From NCBI RefSeq assembly GCF_029105185.1, contig NZ_JAFMZK010000001.1, forward strand, positions 310,001 through 374,000: a stretch of 64,000 nt of DNA, given 5' to 3'. This document shows, one piece after another, positions 26,873-35,713 of the stretch. The translations under genes were made by a program, and so were the position numbers. This stretch comes from Aliiroseovarius sp. Z3 (GTDB lineage: Bacteria > Pseudomonadota > Alphaproteobacteria > Rhodobacterales > Rhodobacteraceae). The notes below the pieces were generated by a model. That model made no database searches. It saw only the letters and a program-made list of their open reading frames with translations, and was not told the origin of the DNA. Position 1 is the first letter of the stretch; every line of letters begins with the position of its first letter.

Positions 26873-27835
26873 TCAACCGCGCCGTGTCACGGCCCACAGA
26901 TTCAGAATTTCCATCGCCACATGTGCCCCGGCAATGGCCGTTGCGCCGGTGGTGTCAAACGGGGGTGAGACTTCGACCACATCGCCGCCCACAAGGTTGA
27001 TCCCTACCAGATCGCGCAGGATCATCGCCACCTGCGCCGAGGTCAGGCCACCCCAGACCGGCGTGCCCGTGCCGGGCGCGAAGGCCGGGTCCAGCGCGTC
27101 GATATCGAAGGTCAGATAGGTTTTGCGGTCGCCCAGGATCGACTTGATCTTGTCCACGACACCAGCGGGACCGGTTTCATGCACTTCACGTGCGTCAATG
27201 ATGTTCACGCCCATCGTGTCGGCGTTATGGGTGCGGATGCCCACCTGAACCGAGCGGGTCGGGTCGATCAGCCCCTCTTTCACCGCCTTGTAGAACATCG
27301 TGCCGTGATCGACACGGGTCATGTCATCGTCGGCCCACGTGTCCGTGTGCGCATCGAACTGCAACAGGCTGAGCGGCCCGTGTTTCTTTACATGCGCGCG
27401 CAGGATTGGGAAGGTGATGTAGTGATCGCCCCCCAGTGTCAGACAGGCCGCCCCCTGATCCAGAATGCCGCTGATATGCGCCTCAAGCGCGGCGGGAAAC
27501 TGGTCGATATGAGCATAGTCAAACGGCATATCGCCATAGTCGGCGATGGCAAATTCGCTCATCACGTCGAAATCCCAGCCATAGGCTTGATCGGGTGATT
27601 GCAGGCAGGAAGCCTCGCGAATGGCGCGCGGGCCAAGCCGGGTGCCGGGGCGATTGGTAACGGCCTGATCGAAGGGAATGCCGGTGACGGCAATATCCAC
27701 GCCCGTCAGGTCTTTGGTATAAGATCGACGTAGAAAAGACAGGGCCCCACCAAAGGTGTTCTCAAAGGCCAGACCTTTGAACCCGTCCCGCGTGAATGCG
27801 GTATCGACCTGTGTTTTTGCGTCTTCCAATGCCAT
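26873..27835 (-). CDS. speB: agmatinase family ureohydrolase
   Basis: A 320-residue Mn2+ enzyme that hydrolyses agmatine to putrescine and urea, or a closely related guanidino compound. All metal-binding motifs are present: GGDHYITFP, FDAHTDTWADDD, and the C-terminal TFDIDALDPAFAPGTGTP. GGAGG precedes the ATG. No arginine decarboxylase is nearby, so the source of substrate cannot be seen; related family members act on guanidinobutyrate or other guanidines. A perfect 14-bp palindrome lies 55 bases upstream. The M20 amidohydrolase upstream (27918-29081) is on the same strand and could feed the same pathway. Confidence 0.9.
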   Translation of the reverse strand: MALEDAKTQVDTAFTRDGFKGLAFENTFGGALSFLRRSYTKDLTGVDIAVTGIPFDQAVTNRPGTRLGPRAIREASCLQSPDQAYGWDFDVMSEFAIADYGDMPFDYAHIDQFPAALEAHISGILDQGAACLTLGGDHYITFPILRAHVKKHGPLSLLQFDAHTDTWADDDMTRVDHGTMFYKAVKEGLIDPTRSVQVGIRTHNADTMGVNIIDAREVHETGPAGVVDKIKSILGDRKTYLTFDIDALDPAFAPGTGTPVWGGLTSAQVAMILRDLVGINLVGGDVVEVSPPFDTTGATAIAGAHVAMEILNLWAVTRRG

Positions 27836-27889
27836 TGCGGCCTCCCCTGTTTCTGATCGGTTAGCACAGGTTGCGAGGTCTGGCCAGAT

Positions 27890-27903
27890 AATTTGATCAA
27901 ATT
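27890..27903. promoter_or_regulatory. perfect palindrome upstream of speB
   Basis: AATTTGATCAAATT is a perfect 14-bp palindrome, 55 bases before the speB start and 15 bases after the stop of the M20 gene. It sits where an operator would act. It may also be chance in an AT-rich spacer. Confidence 0.4.
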
Positions 27904-27917
27904 TTTATTGAGCGCCG

Positions 27918-29081
27918 TCAGACCGGGTTCAACCGCTCGACCAACCGCGCGAAGAAACTGGCCCCGTATGGCGCGGCTTCGTCGTTGAAATCATAGGCGG
28001 GGTGATGGACGCCAGCGCCGTCCTCTCCTTGCCCAAGAAACAGGTATGCACCGGGCCGTTCTTCCAGCATATATGCAAAATCCTCGGCCCCCATTTCGCG
28101 CCCTTCATCGGCAAACACCCGGTCGGCACCGCTGATCTCGCGCGCCACTTTGGCGGCTTTCTCGACCGACTCGGCGTCGTTCACGGTGGGCGGGTAACCC
28201 AGCTCATAGTCGATCTGGGCGGTGACACCGAAGCTGGCCGCCTGCCCTTCGATCACCTCGCGCAGGCGCCGCTGCACCATCTCACGCACCTCAGGCGTGA
28301 ACGACCGGATCGTGGCGGCAAACCACGCGTCCTCGGGAATGATATTGTCCGCGGTCCCACCGCCGATCATCGTGACCGAGACCACCAGATTGTCCATCGG
28401 CGACAGGTTGCGGCTGACGATGGATTGCACCGCCTGCACCATCGACACCACCGCCATGATCGGATCGGCCGTATCCTGCGGATAGGCCGCATGCCCGCCG
28501 CGCCCCGTCACCTTGACCCGAAGCGTATCGACCGCGGCCATGATCGGGCCGGGCGTGGTATAGAACTTGCCCACCTCGTGCCCCGGCATGTTGTGCAGGG
28601 CATAGACCTCGGCAATATCGAAACGGTTCATCAAACCTTCGTCGCACATGTGTTTCGCGCCGCCGTCGATTTCTTCGGCGGGCTGGAAGATCAACGCAAC
28701 GCGTCCTTTGAAGTTCCGGGTCTCCGCCAGATAGCGCGCCGCGCCCAGCAGCATGGTGGTGTGACCGTCGTGCCCGCAGGCATGCATACGCCCCGGCACG
28801 GTCGAGGCATAATCAAGCCCCGTCGCCTCGTCCATCGGCAGGGCGTCCATATCGGCGCGCAGCCCGATGGTCGGCCCGTCGCCCTGCCCGTTGATGATGC
28901 CGACAACACCCGAAACGCCGATCTTCTCGTGAATCTCGTCCGCACCGAAACCGCGCAAGTGGTTCACCACATAAGCCGCCGTGTCATGGCACTCCAACCC
29001 CAACTCGGGATGGGCATGGATATGCCGCCGCCACGTTTTCATGTCGTCTGCAAATTCGCCAATGCGGTTGATGATCGCCAT
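27918..29081 (-). CDS. M20-family amidohydrolase (hippurate hydrolase/IAA-amino acid hydrolase type)
   Basis: A 387-residue metallo-amidohydrolase of the M20D group, which cleave N-acyl amino acids. Metal-binding motifs are HAHPELGLECHDTA at the N-terminus, ACGHDGHTTMLLGAA (about residues 98-112) and the dimerisation-domain stretch GGTADNIIPEDAWFAATIRS. Substrate is not defined: hippurate, acetyl-diaminopimelate or indole-acetyl amino acids are known in the family. AGGAGG lies just before the ATG. It is divergent from mazG with only 54 bases between, and upstream of speB on the same strand. Confidence 0.9.
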   Translation of the reverse strand: MAIINRIGEFADDMKTWRRHIHAHPELGLECHDTAAYVVNHLRGFGADEIHEKIGVSGVVGIINGQGDGPTIGLRADMDALPMDEATGLDYASTVPGRMHACGHDGHTTMLLGAARYLAETRNFKGRVALIFQPAEEIDGGAKHMCDEGLMNRFDIAEVYALHNMPGHEVGKFYTTPGPIMAAVDTLRVKVTGRGGHAAYPQDTADPIMAVVSMVQAVQSIVSRNLSPMDNLVVSVTMIGGGTADNIIPEDAWFAATIRSFTPEVREMVQRRLREVIEGQAASFGVTAQIDYELGYPPTVNDAESVEKAAKVAREISGADRVFADEGREMGAEDFAYMLEERPGAYLFLGQGEDGAGVHHPAYDFNDEAAPYGASFFARLVERLNPV

Positions 29082-29135
29082 GACTTCCTCCTATCAAGGG
29101 TGGGACGAAACAATCCTGATTTGGACCATGATGCA

Positions 29136-29981
29136 ATGAGCAAAACCCACGATCTTTCCCCCTCTGACAGTCTGGTCCTCAACCCGCAAGGGGGGATGGA
29201 TCGCCTGCGCGAAATCATGCGCCGATTGCGTGATCCGCAAAACGGGTGTCCATGGGACATCGAACAGAGCTTTGCCACAATTGCCCCCTACACGATCGAA
29301 GAAGCCTATGAAGTGGCGGATGCAATCGAACGGCAGGCGTGGGATGAGTTGAAGGGCGAACTTGGCGATCTGCTGTTCCAATCGGTCTTTCATGCCCAGA
29401 TGGCGGAAGAGGCCGGGATGTTCACCTTTGACGAAGTGGCCGATACCATGTCCGACAAGATGGTCGCGCGCCACCCGCACGTGTTCGGGGATGAATCCCG
29501 CGATAAATCCGCCGAACAGCAGACCCGCGATTGGGAGACCATAAAGGCCGCCGAGCGGGCGGGCAAAGCCCAGCAAGGCGTGCTGGACGGCGTGGCCATC
29601 GGACTGCCTGCCCTGTTACGGGCGGTGAAACTGCAAAAACGCGCCGCGCGGGTGGGGTTTGACTGGCCCGATATCGGCCCCGTTCTGGACAAGATCACCG
29701 AAGAAGCGCGCGAGGTGGCCGAGGCGCGCGACACGCTTGGACCTGACGAGCTGCGTGAAGAGATCGGGGATTTGCTGTTCGTGGTCGCCAATCTGGCCCG
29801 CCATCTTGACGTCGAACCGGAGGAGGCCCTGCGCCACGCCAATGCGAAATTCGAACGTCGTTTCAAGGGGATCGAGCGGCGACTGGCCGTGGAAGGTCGC
29901 ACCCCGGAAGATGCAACGCTTGAAGAAATGGATGGCCATTGGGAGGCCGAAAAACTGACTGAGCGGGCGGGCGGCAATTAA
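29136..29981 (+). CDS. mazG: nucleoside triphosphate pyrophosphohydrolase MazG
   Basis: MazG hydrolyses NTPs and dNTPs to monophosphates and lowers ppGpp in E. coli. The protein has 281 residues and two MazG domains: the first with CPWDIEQSFATIAPYTIEEAYEV... (residues about 35-60) holding the EExxE metal site, the second with DKITEEAREVAEAR and LREEIGDLLFVVANLARHL. The start MSKTHDLSPSD at 29136 is chosen by homology; the frame runs open for more than 1 kb upstream only because it is antisense to the M20 gene. Confidence 0.93.
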   Translation: MSKTHDLSPSDSLVLNPQGGMDRLREIMRRLRDPQNGCPWDIEQSFATIAPYTIEEAYEVADAIERQAWDELKGELGDLLFQSVFHAQMAEEAGMFTFDEVADTMSDKMVARHPHVFGDESRDKSAEQQTRDWETIKAAERAGKAQQGVLDGVAIGLPALLRAVKLQKRAARVGFDWPDIGPVLDKITEEAREVAEARDTLGPDELREEIGDLLFVVANLARHLDVEPEEALRHANAKFERRFKGIERRLAVEGRTPEDATLEEMDGHWEAEKLTERAGGN

Positions 29982-29984
29982 TTT

Positions 29985-30001
29985 CCGATTAATTTAATCG
30001 G
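29985..30001. promoter_or_regulatory. 17-bp palindrome upstream of the iron-binding protein gene
   Basis: CCGATTAA-T-TTAATCGG is a perfect 8-bp inverted repeat, three bases after the mazG stop and 61 bases before the start at 30063. Its position suits an operator for the iron-binding protein; I could not match it to a known iron box. Confidence 0.45.
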
Positions 30002-30062
30002 GTATTGACCCAATCAAAAGACTCAGGTTTAAGCGCAGCAACGAAACAAGGAGACCCATGTG

Positions 30063-31079
30063 ATGAACATTGTTCGCACTTTCGCCTCGGCTTCGATCGT
30101 GGCCGCAACTCTCGCCCCCGCGATCGCAAGCGCCGACGAGGTCAACGTTTATTCCTATCGCCAGCCTGAGCTGATCCAACCGCTGACAGATGCCTTCACC
30201 GAAGAAACAGGGATTGCTGTCAATGTCGCCTTTTTGAACAAAGGCATGATCGAGCGACTGGAAGCGGAAGGCAAACGCAGCCCCGCCGACCTGATTTTCA
30301 CAGTCGATATTTCCCGCCTTGCCGGCGTGGTGGATGCCGGTCTGACCCAGCCGGTCGAAAACGAAACGTTGACCGCCAACATTCCGGCAGAATACCGCGA
30401 CCCCGGCAACCAATGGTTTGGCCTGACCACCCGCGCCCGCATCGTCTATGCCTCGAAAGAGCGCGTGGCAGACGGTGACGTGACCACCTATGAAGATCTG
30501 GCAGACCCAAAATGGAAGGGCCGGATCTGCACCCGGTCTGGCACCCATGCCTACACGCTGGCGCTGGTTTCAGCCTATATCCAACATCATGGCATTGAAG
30601 ACGCCAAGACATGGCTGGAAGGCGTGAAAGCCAACCTTGCCCGCAAACCACAGGGCAACGACCGCGCGCAGGTCAAGGCCATCTGGGCCGGTGAATGCGA
30701 CATCTCGATTGGCAACACCTATTACATGGGCAAGATGCTGAGCGATCCTGAGCAAAAGGAATGGGCCGAAAGCGTCAACGTGGTGTTCCCGACCTTTGAA
30801 AGTGCTGGCACCCACGTAAACGTCTCGGGCGTGGCGCTGGCCAAGAACGCGCCAAACAAGGACGCTGCGATCAAGCTGATGGAATTCCTGTCCTCACCGA
30901 AAGCGCAGGAAATCTATGCCGCCCAGAACTTCGAATACCCGATTGCACCGGGCACCGAGGCAGTCGATCTGGTGAAAAACTGGGGCAGCTTCACGCCGGA
31001 TAGCGTCAACCTGATGGAAGTGGCCAGCCACCGCGCCGACGCGCTGAAACTGGTGCAAGAGGTCGATTTCGACGGCTGA
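30063..31079 (+). CDS. Fe(III) ABC transporter substrate-binding protein (FutA/FbpA type)
   Basis: A 338-residue periplasmic binding protein with signal peptide ending in ALA-like APAIASA (about residue 24). It has the family opening VNVYSYRQPELIQPLTDAF, and the paired tyrosines NTYYMG near residue 218 that bind ferric iron. GGAG precedes the ATG at 30063; a GTG one codon upstream is possible. No permease or ATPase gene follows: the next gene is uvrA on the other strand after a terminator. So it is an orphan receptor, or its permease lies elsewhere. The palindrome at 29985 may control it. Confidence 0.9.
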   Translation: MNIVRTFASASIVAATLAPAIASADEVNVYSYRQPELIQPLTDAFTEETGIAVNVAFLNKGMIERLEAEGKRSPADLIFTVDISRLAGVVDAGLTQPVENETLTANIPAEYRDPGNQWFGLTTRARIVYASKERVADGDVTTYEDLADPKWKGRICTRSGTHAYTLALVSAYIQHHGIEDAKTWLEGVKANLARKPQGNDRAQVKAIWAGECDISIGNTYYMGKMLSDPEQKEWAESVNVVFPTFESAGTHVNVSGVALAKNAPNKDAAIKLMEFLSSPKAQEIYAAQNFEYPIAPGTEAVDLVKNWGSFTPDSVNLMEVASHRADALKLVQEVDFDG

Positions 31080-31103
31080 TCGGCCCCACCGGTAGAAACA
31101 TCA

Positions 31104-31131
31104 AAACCCGGCCAATCGGCCGGGTTTTTTT
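31104..31131. terminator. bidirectional terminator between futA-like gene and uvrA
   Basis: AAACCCGGCC and GGCCGGGTTT form a perfect 10-bp stem with a 4-base loop. Seven T follow on the plus strand and TTTT ends the stem on the minus strand, so it can stop both convergent transcripts. Confidence 0.92.
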
Positions 31132-31136
31132 GTGTT

Positions 31137-34007
31137 TCACTCACCCGCTTTTTGCATCGGCATCAGCATCTGCGCCAGGTAATGACCGGTATAGCTCTCC
31201 GCCACCTGCGCCACGTCCTCGGGCGTACCCGTTGCCACAATGCGCCCACCCCCGTCACCGCCTTCCGGGCCGATGTCGATCAGGTGATCAGCGGTCTTGA
31301 TCACATCCAAATTGTGTTCGATCACGATGACACTGTTGCCCTGATCAACCAATTCATGCAGCACTTCCAACAGCTTGCGCACATCTTCAAAATGCAGACC
31401 CGTGGTGGGTTCATCAAGGATGTAAAGCGTCCGGCCCGTGGAGCGTTTCGACAGTTCCTTCGACAGCTTCACCCGCTGCGCCTCGCCGCCCGACAGGGTC
31501 GTCGCCTGCTGGCCCACCTTGATATAACCCAGCCCCACACGCATCAGCGCATCCATCTTGTCGCGGATCGACGGCACCGCCTGAAAGAAGGTCTGTGCAT
31601 CCTCGACCGTCATGTCCAGCACATCGGCGATGGATTTGCCCTTGAACTGCACCTCAAGCGTTTCCCGGTTATAGCGCGCGCCTTTGCAGGTTTCGCATTG
31701 CACGTAGACATCGGGCAGAAAGTGCATCTCGATCTTGATGACACCGTCGCCCTGACAGGCCTCGCACCGTCCGCCCTTCACGTTGAAGCTGAACCGGCCC
31801 GGCTTGTAGCCGCGAGTCTTGGCCTCGGGCAGCCCGGCGAACCATTCGCGAATGGGCGTGAAGGCCCCGGTATAGGTCGCGGGGTTTGAGCGTGGCGTGC
31901 GCCCGATGGGGCGCTGGTCAATGTCGATCACCTTGTCCAGATGCTCCAATCCCTTGATGGTCTCGCAGGGCGCGGGTGTCTGGCGTGCTCCGTTCAGGCG
32001 CATCGAGGCGGTCTTGAACAACGTCTCGATGGTTAGCGTGGATTTTCCGCCACCCGACACGCCCGTCACGCAGACAAATTTGCCCAGAGGGAAGTCGGCG
32101 GTCACGCTTTGCAGGTTGTTTCCCGTGGCCTTTTTCACGGTGATTTTCTTGCCATTCCCTTTACGACGCGTGGCAGGGACCGATATCTCGCGCACGCCGG
32201 TAAGGTACTGCCCCGTAATGGAATTTAGGTTATTCGCAATATCTTCCGGCGTCCCTTGCGCAATGATCTCGCCGCCATGCACACCCGCGCCGGGACCGAT
32301 ATCCAGAACAAAGTCTGCCTCGCGAATGGCTTCCTCGTCATGCTCAACCACGATCACCGTATTGCCCTGATCGCGCAGGTTCTTGAGCGTGGTGAGCAGC
32401 CGGTCATTGTCGCGCTGGTGCAACCCAATGGACGGCTCGTCCAGTACGTAAAGCACGCCCGTCAGGCCCGAGCCGATCTGGCTGGCCAAGCGGATCCGCT
32501 GGCTTTCGCCGCCCGACAACGTGCCGGAATTGCGGCTGAGCGTCAGATACTCCAGCCCGACATTGTTCAGGAAGCCAAGGCGCTCGCGGATTTCCTTCAG
32601 GATGGCGCGCGCAATCTCGTTCTTTTGGGCGCTCAGATGGTTCGGCGCGTCCTCGACCCAAGCCAAGGCCTCGCGGATCGACATCTCGACCACCTGCCCC
32701 ACATGCAACAGCTTGTCGCCCGAGCCGATTTTCACAGCCAGCGCCTCGTCCCGTAGGCGATAGCCACCACAGGCCCCGCACGGGCGGTTGTTCTGGTACC
32801 GCTCAAATTCCTCACGGATCCAGTTCGAATCCGTCTCGCGATAGCGACGCTCCATATTGGGGATGACGCCTTCGAAGGGACGCGTTACTTCGTAGACGCG
32901 CCCGCCCTCGTCAAAGCGGAACTTGATTTCTTCCTCGCCCGAGCCATAGAGGAACACCTGCTGCACATGAGCGGGCAGATCTTTCCATGGCGTATTCTTG
33001 TCGAACTCGTAATGTTTCGCAATCGATTCAATCGTTTGCAGGAAGTACGGCGACTTGCCTTTTCGCCATGGGGCCAGCGCGCCATCATAGACTTTCAGCG
33101 TCGCGTCCGGCACCACAAGACGTTCGTCAAAGAACAGCTCTTTGCCCAACCCGTCGCATTCCGGGCAGGCCCCGAAGGGCGCGTTGAACGAGAACAGGCG
33201 CGGCTCGATCTCGGGAATGGTGAAACCGCTTTCCGGGCAGGCGAAGTTTTCCGAGAAGGTGATAACCTCGGGGTCGCCTTCGCGCGGGGCGGTCTCGAAC
33301 AATGCAATTCCGTCGGCCAAATCCAGCGCGGTGCGGAAACTGTCGGCCAGACGTTGCTCCATCCCTTCGCGCACCACCACACGGTCCACCACGACGTCGA
33401 TATTGTGACGATATTTCTTATCCAGCGTTGGGGGCTGGTCCAGCTCATACATCTCGCCATTCACTTTGACGCGCTGGAAGCCCTTCTTCTGAAGCTCTTG
33501 AAATTCCTTGCGATATTCGCCTTTCCGGTCGCGCACAATGGGGGCGAGCAGATAGGCGCGTGTACCATCTTCCATCTGCATCACGCGGTCCACCATATCC
33601 TGCACCTGCTGGGCTTCGATGGGCAGACCGGTGGCAGGGGAATACGGCGTCCCTGCCCGCGCAAACAGCAGACGCAGGTAGTCATAAATCTCGGTCACCG
33701 TGCCGACGGTCGAGCGCGGGTTCTTGGACGTAGTTTTCTGCTCGATGGAAATCGCCGGAGACAGCCCCGCGATGTGATCCACATCAGGTTTCTCCATCAT
33801 ATCAAGGAACTGGCGCGCATAGGCCGACAGGCTTTCCACATAGCGCCGCTGCCCTTCCGCATAGATCGTGTCAAACGCCAAAGACGACTTGCCCGAGCCG
33901 GACAGACCGGTGATCACCACCAGCTTGTCACGCGGAATATCCACGTCGATGGATTTCAGATTGTGCTCGCGTGCGCCGCGGACCTGTATTTCTTTCAGCT
34001 CGGCCAT
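31137..34007 (-). CDS. uvrA: excinuclease ABC subunit A
   Basis: UvrA is the damage-sensing ATPase of nucleotide excision repair and acts with UvrB and UvrC. The protein has 956 residues, close to the 940 of E. coli. It has two ABC modules: Walker [14 protein letters not shown] near residue 33 and [14 protein letters not shown] near 645, with signatures [11 protein letters not shown] and [11 protein letters not shown]. Zinc-binding pairs [22 protein letters not shown] and [10 protein letters not shown] are seen. A LexA box lies 68-82 bases upstream, so the gene is probably part of the SOS regulon. Confidence 0.97.
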   Translation of the reverse strand: MAELKEIQVRGAREHNLKSIDVDIPRDKLVVITGLSGSGKSSLAFDTIYAEGQRRYVESLSAYARQFLDMMEKPDVDHIAGLSPAISIEQKTTSKNPRSTVGTVTEIYDYLRLLFARAGTPYSPATGLPIEAQQVQDMVDRVMQMEDGTRAYLLAPIVRDRKGEYRKEFQELQKKGFQRVKVNGEMYELDQPPTLDKKYRHNIDVVVDRVVVREGMEQRLADSFRTALDLADGIALFETAPREGDPEVITFSENFACPESGFTIPEIEPRLFSFNAPFGACPECDGLGKELFFDERLVVPDATLKVYDGALAPWRKGKSPYFLQTIESIAKHYEFDKNTPWKDLPAHVQQVFLYGSGEEEIKFRFDEGGRVYEVTRPFEGVIPNMERRYRETDSNWIREEFERYQNNRPCGACGGYRLRDEALAVKIGSGDKLLHVGQVVEMSIREALAWVEDAPNHLSAQKNEIARAILKEIRERLGFLNNVGLEYLTLSRNSGTLSGGESQRIRLASQIGSGLTGVLYVLDEPSIGLHQRDNDRLLTTLKNLRDQGNTVIVVEHDEEAIREADFVLDIGPGAGVHGGEIIAQGTPEDIANNLNSITGQYLTGVREISVPATRRKGNGKKITVKKATGNNLQSVTADFPLGKFVCVTGVSGGGKSTLTIETLFKTASMRLNGARQTPAPCETIKGLEHLDKVIDIDQRPIGRTPRSNPATYTGAFTPIREWFAGLPEAKTRGYKPGRFSFNVKGGRCEACQGDGVIKIEMHFLPDVYVQCETCKGARYNRETLEVQFKGKSIADVLDMTVEDAQTFFQAVPSIRDKMDALMRVGLGYIKVGQQATTLSGGEAQRVKLSKELSKRSTGRTLYILDEPTTGLHFEDVRKLLEVLHELVDQGNSVIVIEHNLDVIKTADHLIDIGPEGGDGGGRIVATGTPEDVAQVAESYTGHYLAQMLMPMQKAGE

Positions 34008-34074
34008 TCTGACCCCCAGTTCACAATTGCTTAACGGTTAGGACAAACCGCGCGGCGGGACAATCGAAAAATTA

Positions 34075-34089
34075 GAACATTTGAAGAAC
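34075..34089. promoter_or_regulatory. LexA (SOS) box upstream of uvrA
   Basis: GAAC-ATTTGAA-GAAC is a perfect match to the direct-repeat LexA site of alphaproteobacteria (GTTC-N7-GTTC on the other strand). It lies 68 bases before the uvrA start, where binding would block the promoter. Confidence 0.8.
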
Positions 34090-34123
34090 ACGCGCAATCA
34101 CGCCGCCCCACCTGATGCCAAAT

Positions 34124-34149
34124 ATTCACCTTTTTGAATTTTTATTCAC
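34124..34149 (+). repeat. TTCACC repeats upstream of the rhodanese gene
   Basis: ATTCACCTTTTTG (34124-34136) and a second ATTCACC (34143-34149) stand just before the promoter. The 13-mer recurs exactly at 34903-34915 in the operator of the nearby arsR-type gene, which suggests a shared regulator. Confidence 0.5.
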
Positions 34150-34156
34150 CGCCCCA

Positions 34157-34184
34157 TTGACCTGTATACGATGCGATCTATATC
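34157..34184 (+). promoter_or_regulatory. putative promoter of the rhodanese gene
   Basis: TTGACC (34157-34162) and TATATC (34179-34184) are separated by 16 bases and stand 36 bases before the start codon. Confidence 0.5.
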
Positions 34185-34219
34185 CCGGATCAGACCCCTA
34201 TCGGGACAGGAGCGATAGA

Positions 34220-34573
34220 ATGTTTGGTTTCACAATGGGCGGCGCAAGGATGGACCCTCGCGAGGCGGTTTCCAAAGCCAGAACAGGCGACATAACGGTC
34301 ATCGACGTACGCAACCATGGCGAGGTGCAGATGACCGGTAAGGCGAAAGGTGCCGTCGTCGTGCCGCTGACGGTCATGCCGTTCCAATGCGATCCGAAAG
34401 GACCGGATTTTCATGCAGATATCGACCCTGCTAAACCGGTCGCACTTTATTGTGCATCCGGCGCACGCTCGGCGCAGGGGGCGCAGATTCTGAAACGTCT
34501 GGGCTTTAACGAGGTCTATAATATCGGCGGGTTGGGTCACTGGCATCAGGCAGGTGGCGAGATCGAGAGATAA
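34220..34573 (+). CDS. single-domain rhodanese-like protein
   Basis: A 117-residue cytoplasmic protein with one rhodanese domain. The conserved DVRNHGEV (about residues 29-36) and the active-site loop CASGARS with Cys78 are present, so it should carry a persulfide and transfer sulfane sulfur. GGAG stands 11-14 bases before the ATG, within ACAGGAG. TTCACC repeats in front of it match the operator of the arsR-like gene 700 bases downstream. Its physiological partner, such as a sulfide:quinone reductase, is not in the window. Confidence 0.86.
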   Translation: MFGFTMGGARMDPREAVSKARTGDITVIDVRNHGEVQMTGKAKGAVVVPLTVMPFQCDPKGPDFHADIDPAKPVALYCASGARSAQGAQILKRLGFNEVYNIGGLGHWHQAGGEIER

Positions 34574-34902
34574 CTTGGCGAAGTTGACGGCGCGAACATA
34601 CATACGACGCGAAAAGACGCCTGACCGCTGTGACAATCCAACGAGCTTCTCGCTGGCTGTTACCCGGCGGTCTTAAACACCTGTTTTCAACCCTCCTGTC
34701 TTATCGCTCGTCACGTGACTCAGAATATGGGCACGGCTTACCAGCCCATTAGCCAGTTTATTTAAATGTTGGCTCGGTGACCGTCCGCCAGTAGCCCATC
34801 ACACTCAACCAATTGATTTCAAATGATCAAATCACAGCTGCCCCTCTAAACACCCATTTTTCGTTTCGCAAATCTCATCCTGCAAGCACGGGATACACCG
34901 TC
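34574..34902. other. intergenic region before the arsR-like operon
   Basis: About 330 bases without a convincing gene on either strand. It contains an imperfect inverted repeat TGATTT/AAATCA around 34816-34836 and is AT-richer than its surroundings. No RNA gene or terminator is evident. Confidence 0.5.
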
Positions 34903-34903
34903 A

Positions 34904-34920
34904 TTCACCTTTTTGGTTGA
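34904..34920. promoter_or_regulatory. operator 1 of the arsR-like operon
   Basis: TTCACC-TTTTT-GGTTGA, an imperfect palindrome. It is identical in both arms to the site at 34942, 38 bp away. Confidence 0.6.
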
Positions 34921-34941
34921 CTGACTGCCCTTGGCTTGTTA

Positions 34942-34959
34942 TTCACCCATATGGTTGAA
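34942..34959. promoter_or_regulatory. operator 2 overlapping the arsR-like start codon
   Basis: TTCACCCATATGGTTGAA is an 18-bp palindrome with 16 matching positions. The start codon ATG (34951) lies in its centre, so a bound repressor would directly block the beginning of its own gene. Confidence 0.65.
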
Positions 34960-35292
34960 CGAAAGGATACAGATCGCCTTAGTGCGATATTGAAAGCTGC
35001 GTCGGATCCGACACGGCGCGCCGTACTCACGCTGTTGGCGCAGGAAGGGCCGATGCGCGTAACCGACATCGCGCGCCTTTTCGATATCAGCCTGAATTCA
35101 GTCTCGAAGCACATCAAGGTGCTGGAGGCCTGCGGCCTGGTGACCCGACGCACCGAATGGCGAGAGCATCTGATCGAGGTGCAGATGGCCCCGCTTTCCG
35201 AAATTGACCAATGGTTTGCCGAATTGCGTTCGATCTGGGCGCTCCGGCTGGATGCCCTCGAAGCTGCCCTGAAGGAGGACGACAATGACTGA
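34951..35292 (+). CDS. ArsR-family winged-helix regulator
   Basis: A 113-residue ArsR/SmtB-type protein. The helix-turn-helix is in MRVTDIARLFDISLNSVSKHIKVLEACGLV (described here in two pieces: recognition helix SLNSVSKHIKVLE) with a wing RRTEWREHLIEVQ. No cysteine pair for metal binding is seen apart from one cysteine in EACGLV. Its gene overlaps the SRPBCC gene by eight bases; such regulator-SRPBCC pairs are common. The start ATG lies inside an operator palindrome, pointing to autoregulation. The effector is unknown. Confidence 0.87.
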   Translation: MVERKDTDRLSAILKAASDPTRRAVLTLLAQEGPMRVTDIARLFDISLNSVSKHIKVLEACGLVTRRTEWREHLIEVQMAPLSEIDQWFAELRSIWALRLDALEAALKEDDND

Positions 35293-35713
35293 CCTATCCC
35301 TGGAAATAACCCGCCACATCCCCTATCCGCCCGAACGGGTTTTCGATGCATGGCTGGACGCAAAAATGCTTGCGAAATTCATGATCCCCGGCGCGGGCGT
35401 CACGGTGCCTGACGCAAGTGTCGACGCCAAGGTCGGCGGACGTTTCAGCATCATCATGCGGGTGCCCAACGCGGGTGATCTGCCGCATGAAGGCGAATAC
35501 CGGATCATAGACCGCGCCAAAAGGCTGCAATTCACTTGGGAATCTCCTGCAAGCACGATTGACGACTCGATCGTCACGCTGGACCTGACTCCGAAAGACG
35601 GCGGAACCGATCTGCGCCTGCACCACATCCGTTTCCCGTCCGAGGAAAGCCGCGACAATCACAATGGCGGCTGGACCTCGATCCTGGCCAAACTGGACGA
35701 GGTGCTGTCGTGA
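35285..35713 (+). CDS. SRPBCC/AHSA1-domain protein
   Basis: A 142-residue protein of the START-like AHSA1 family (ITRHIPYPPERVFDAWLDAK at the start and a C-terminal HNGGWTSILAKLDEVL helix). These proteins form a hydrophobic ligand cavity; their ligands are mostly unknown. It overlaps the arsR-like gene at its start (ATGACTG at 35285) and the DUF1761 gene at its end (GTGA), so the three genes are coupled. Confidence 0.87.
   Translation: MTDLSLEITRHIPYPPERVFDAWLDAKMLAKFMIPGAGVTVPDASVDAKVGGRFSIIMRVPNAGDLPHEGEYRIIDRAKRLQFTWESPASTIDDSIVTLDLTPKDGGTDLRLHHIRFPSEESRDNHNGGWTSILAKLDEVLS

Noticed and set aside
28002-29135. A long 5' extension of mazG
   Set aside because: The extension is antisense to the M20 amidohydrolase gene; MazG homology begins at 29136.
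29400-30062. A toxin-antitoxin role for mazG
   Set aside because: No mazEF genes are next to it; this is the house-keeping pyrophosphohydrolase.
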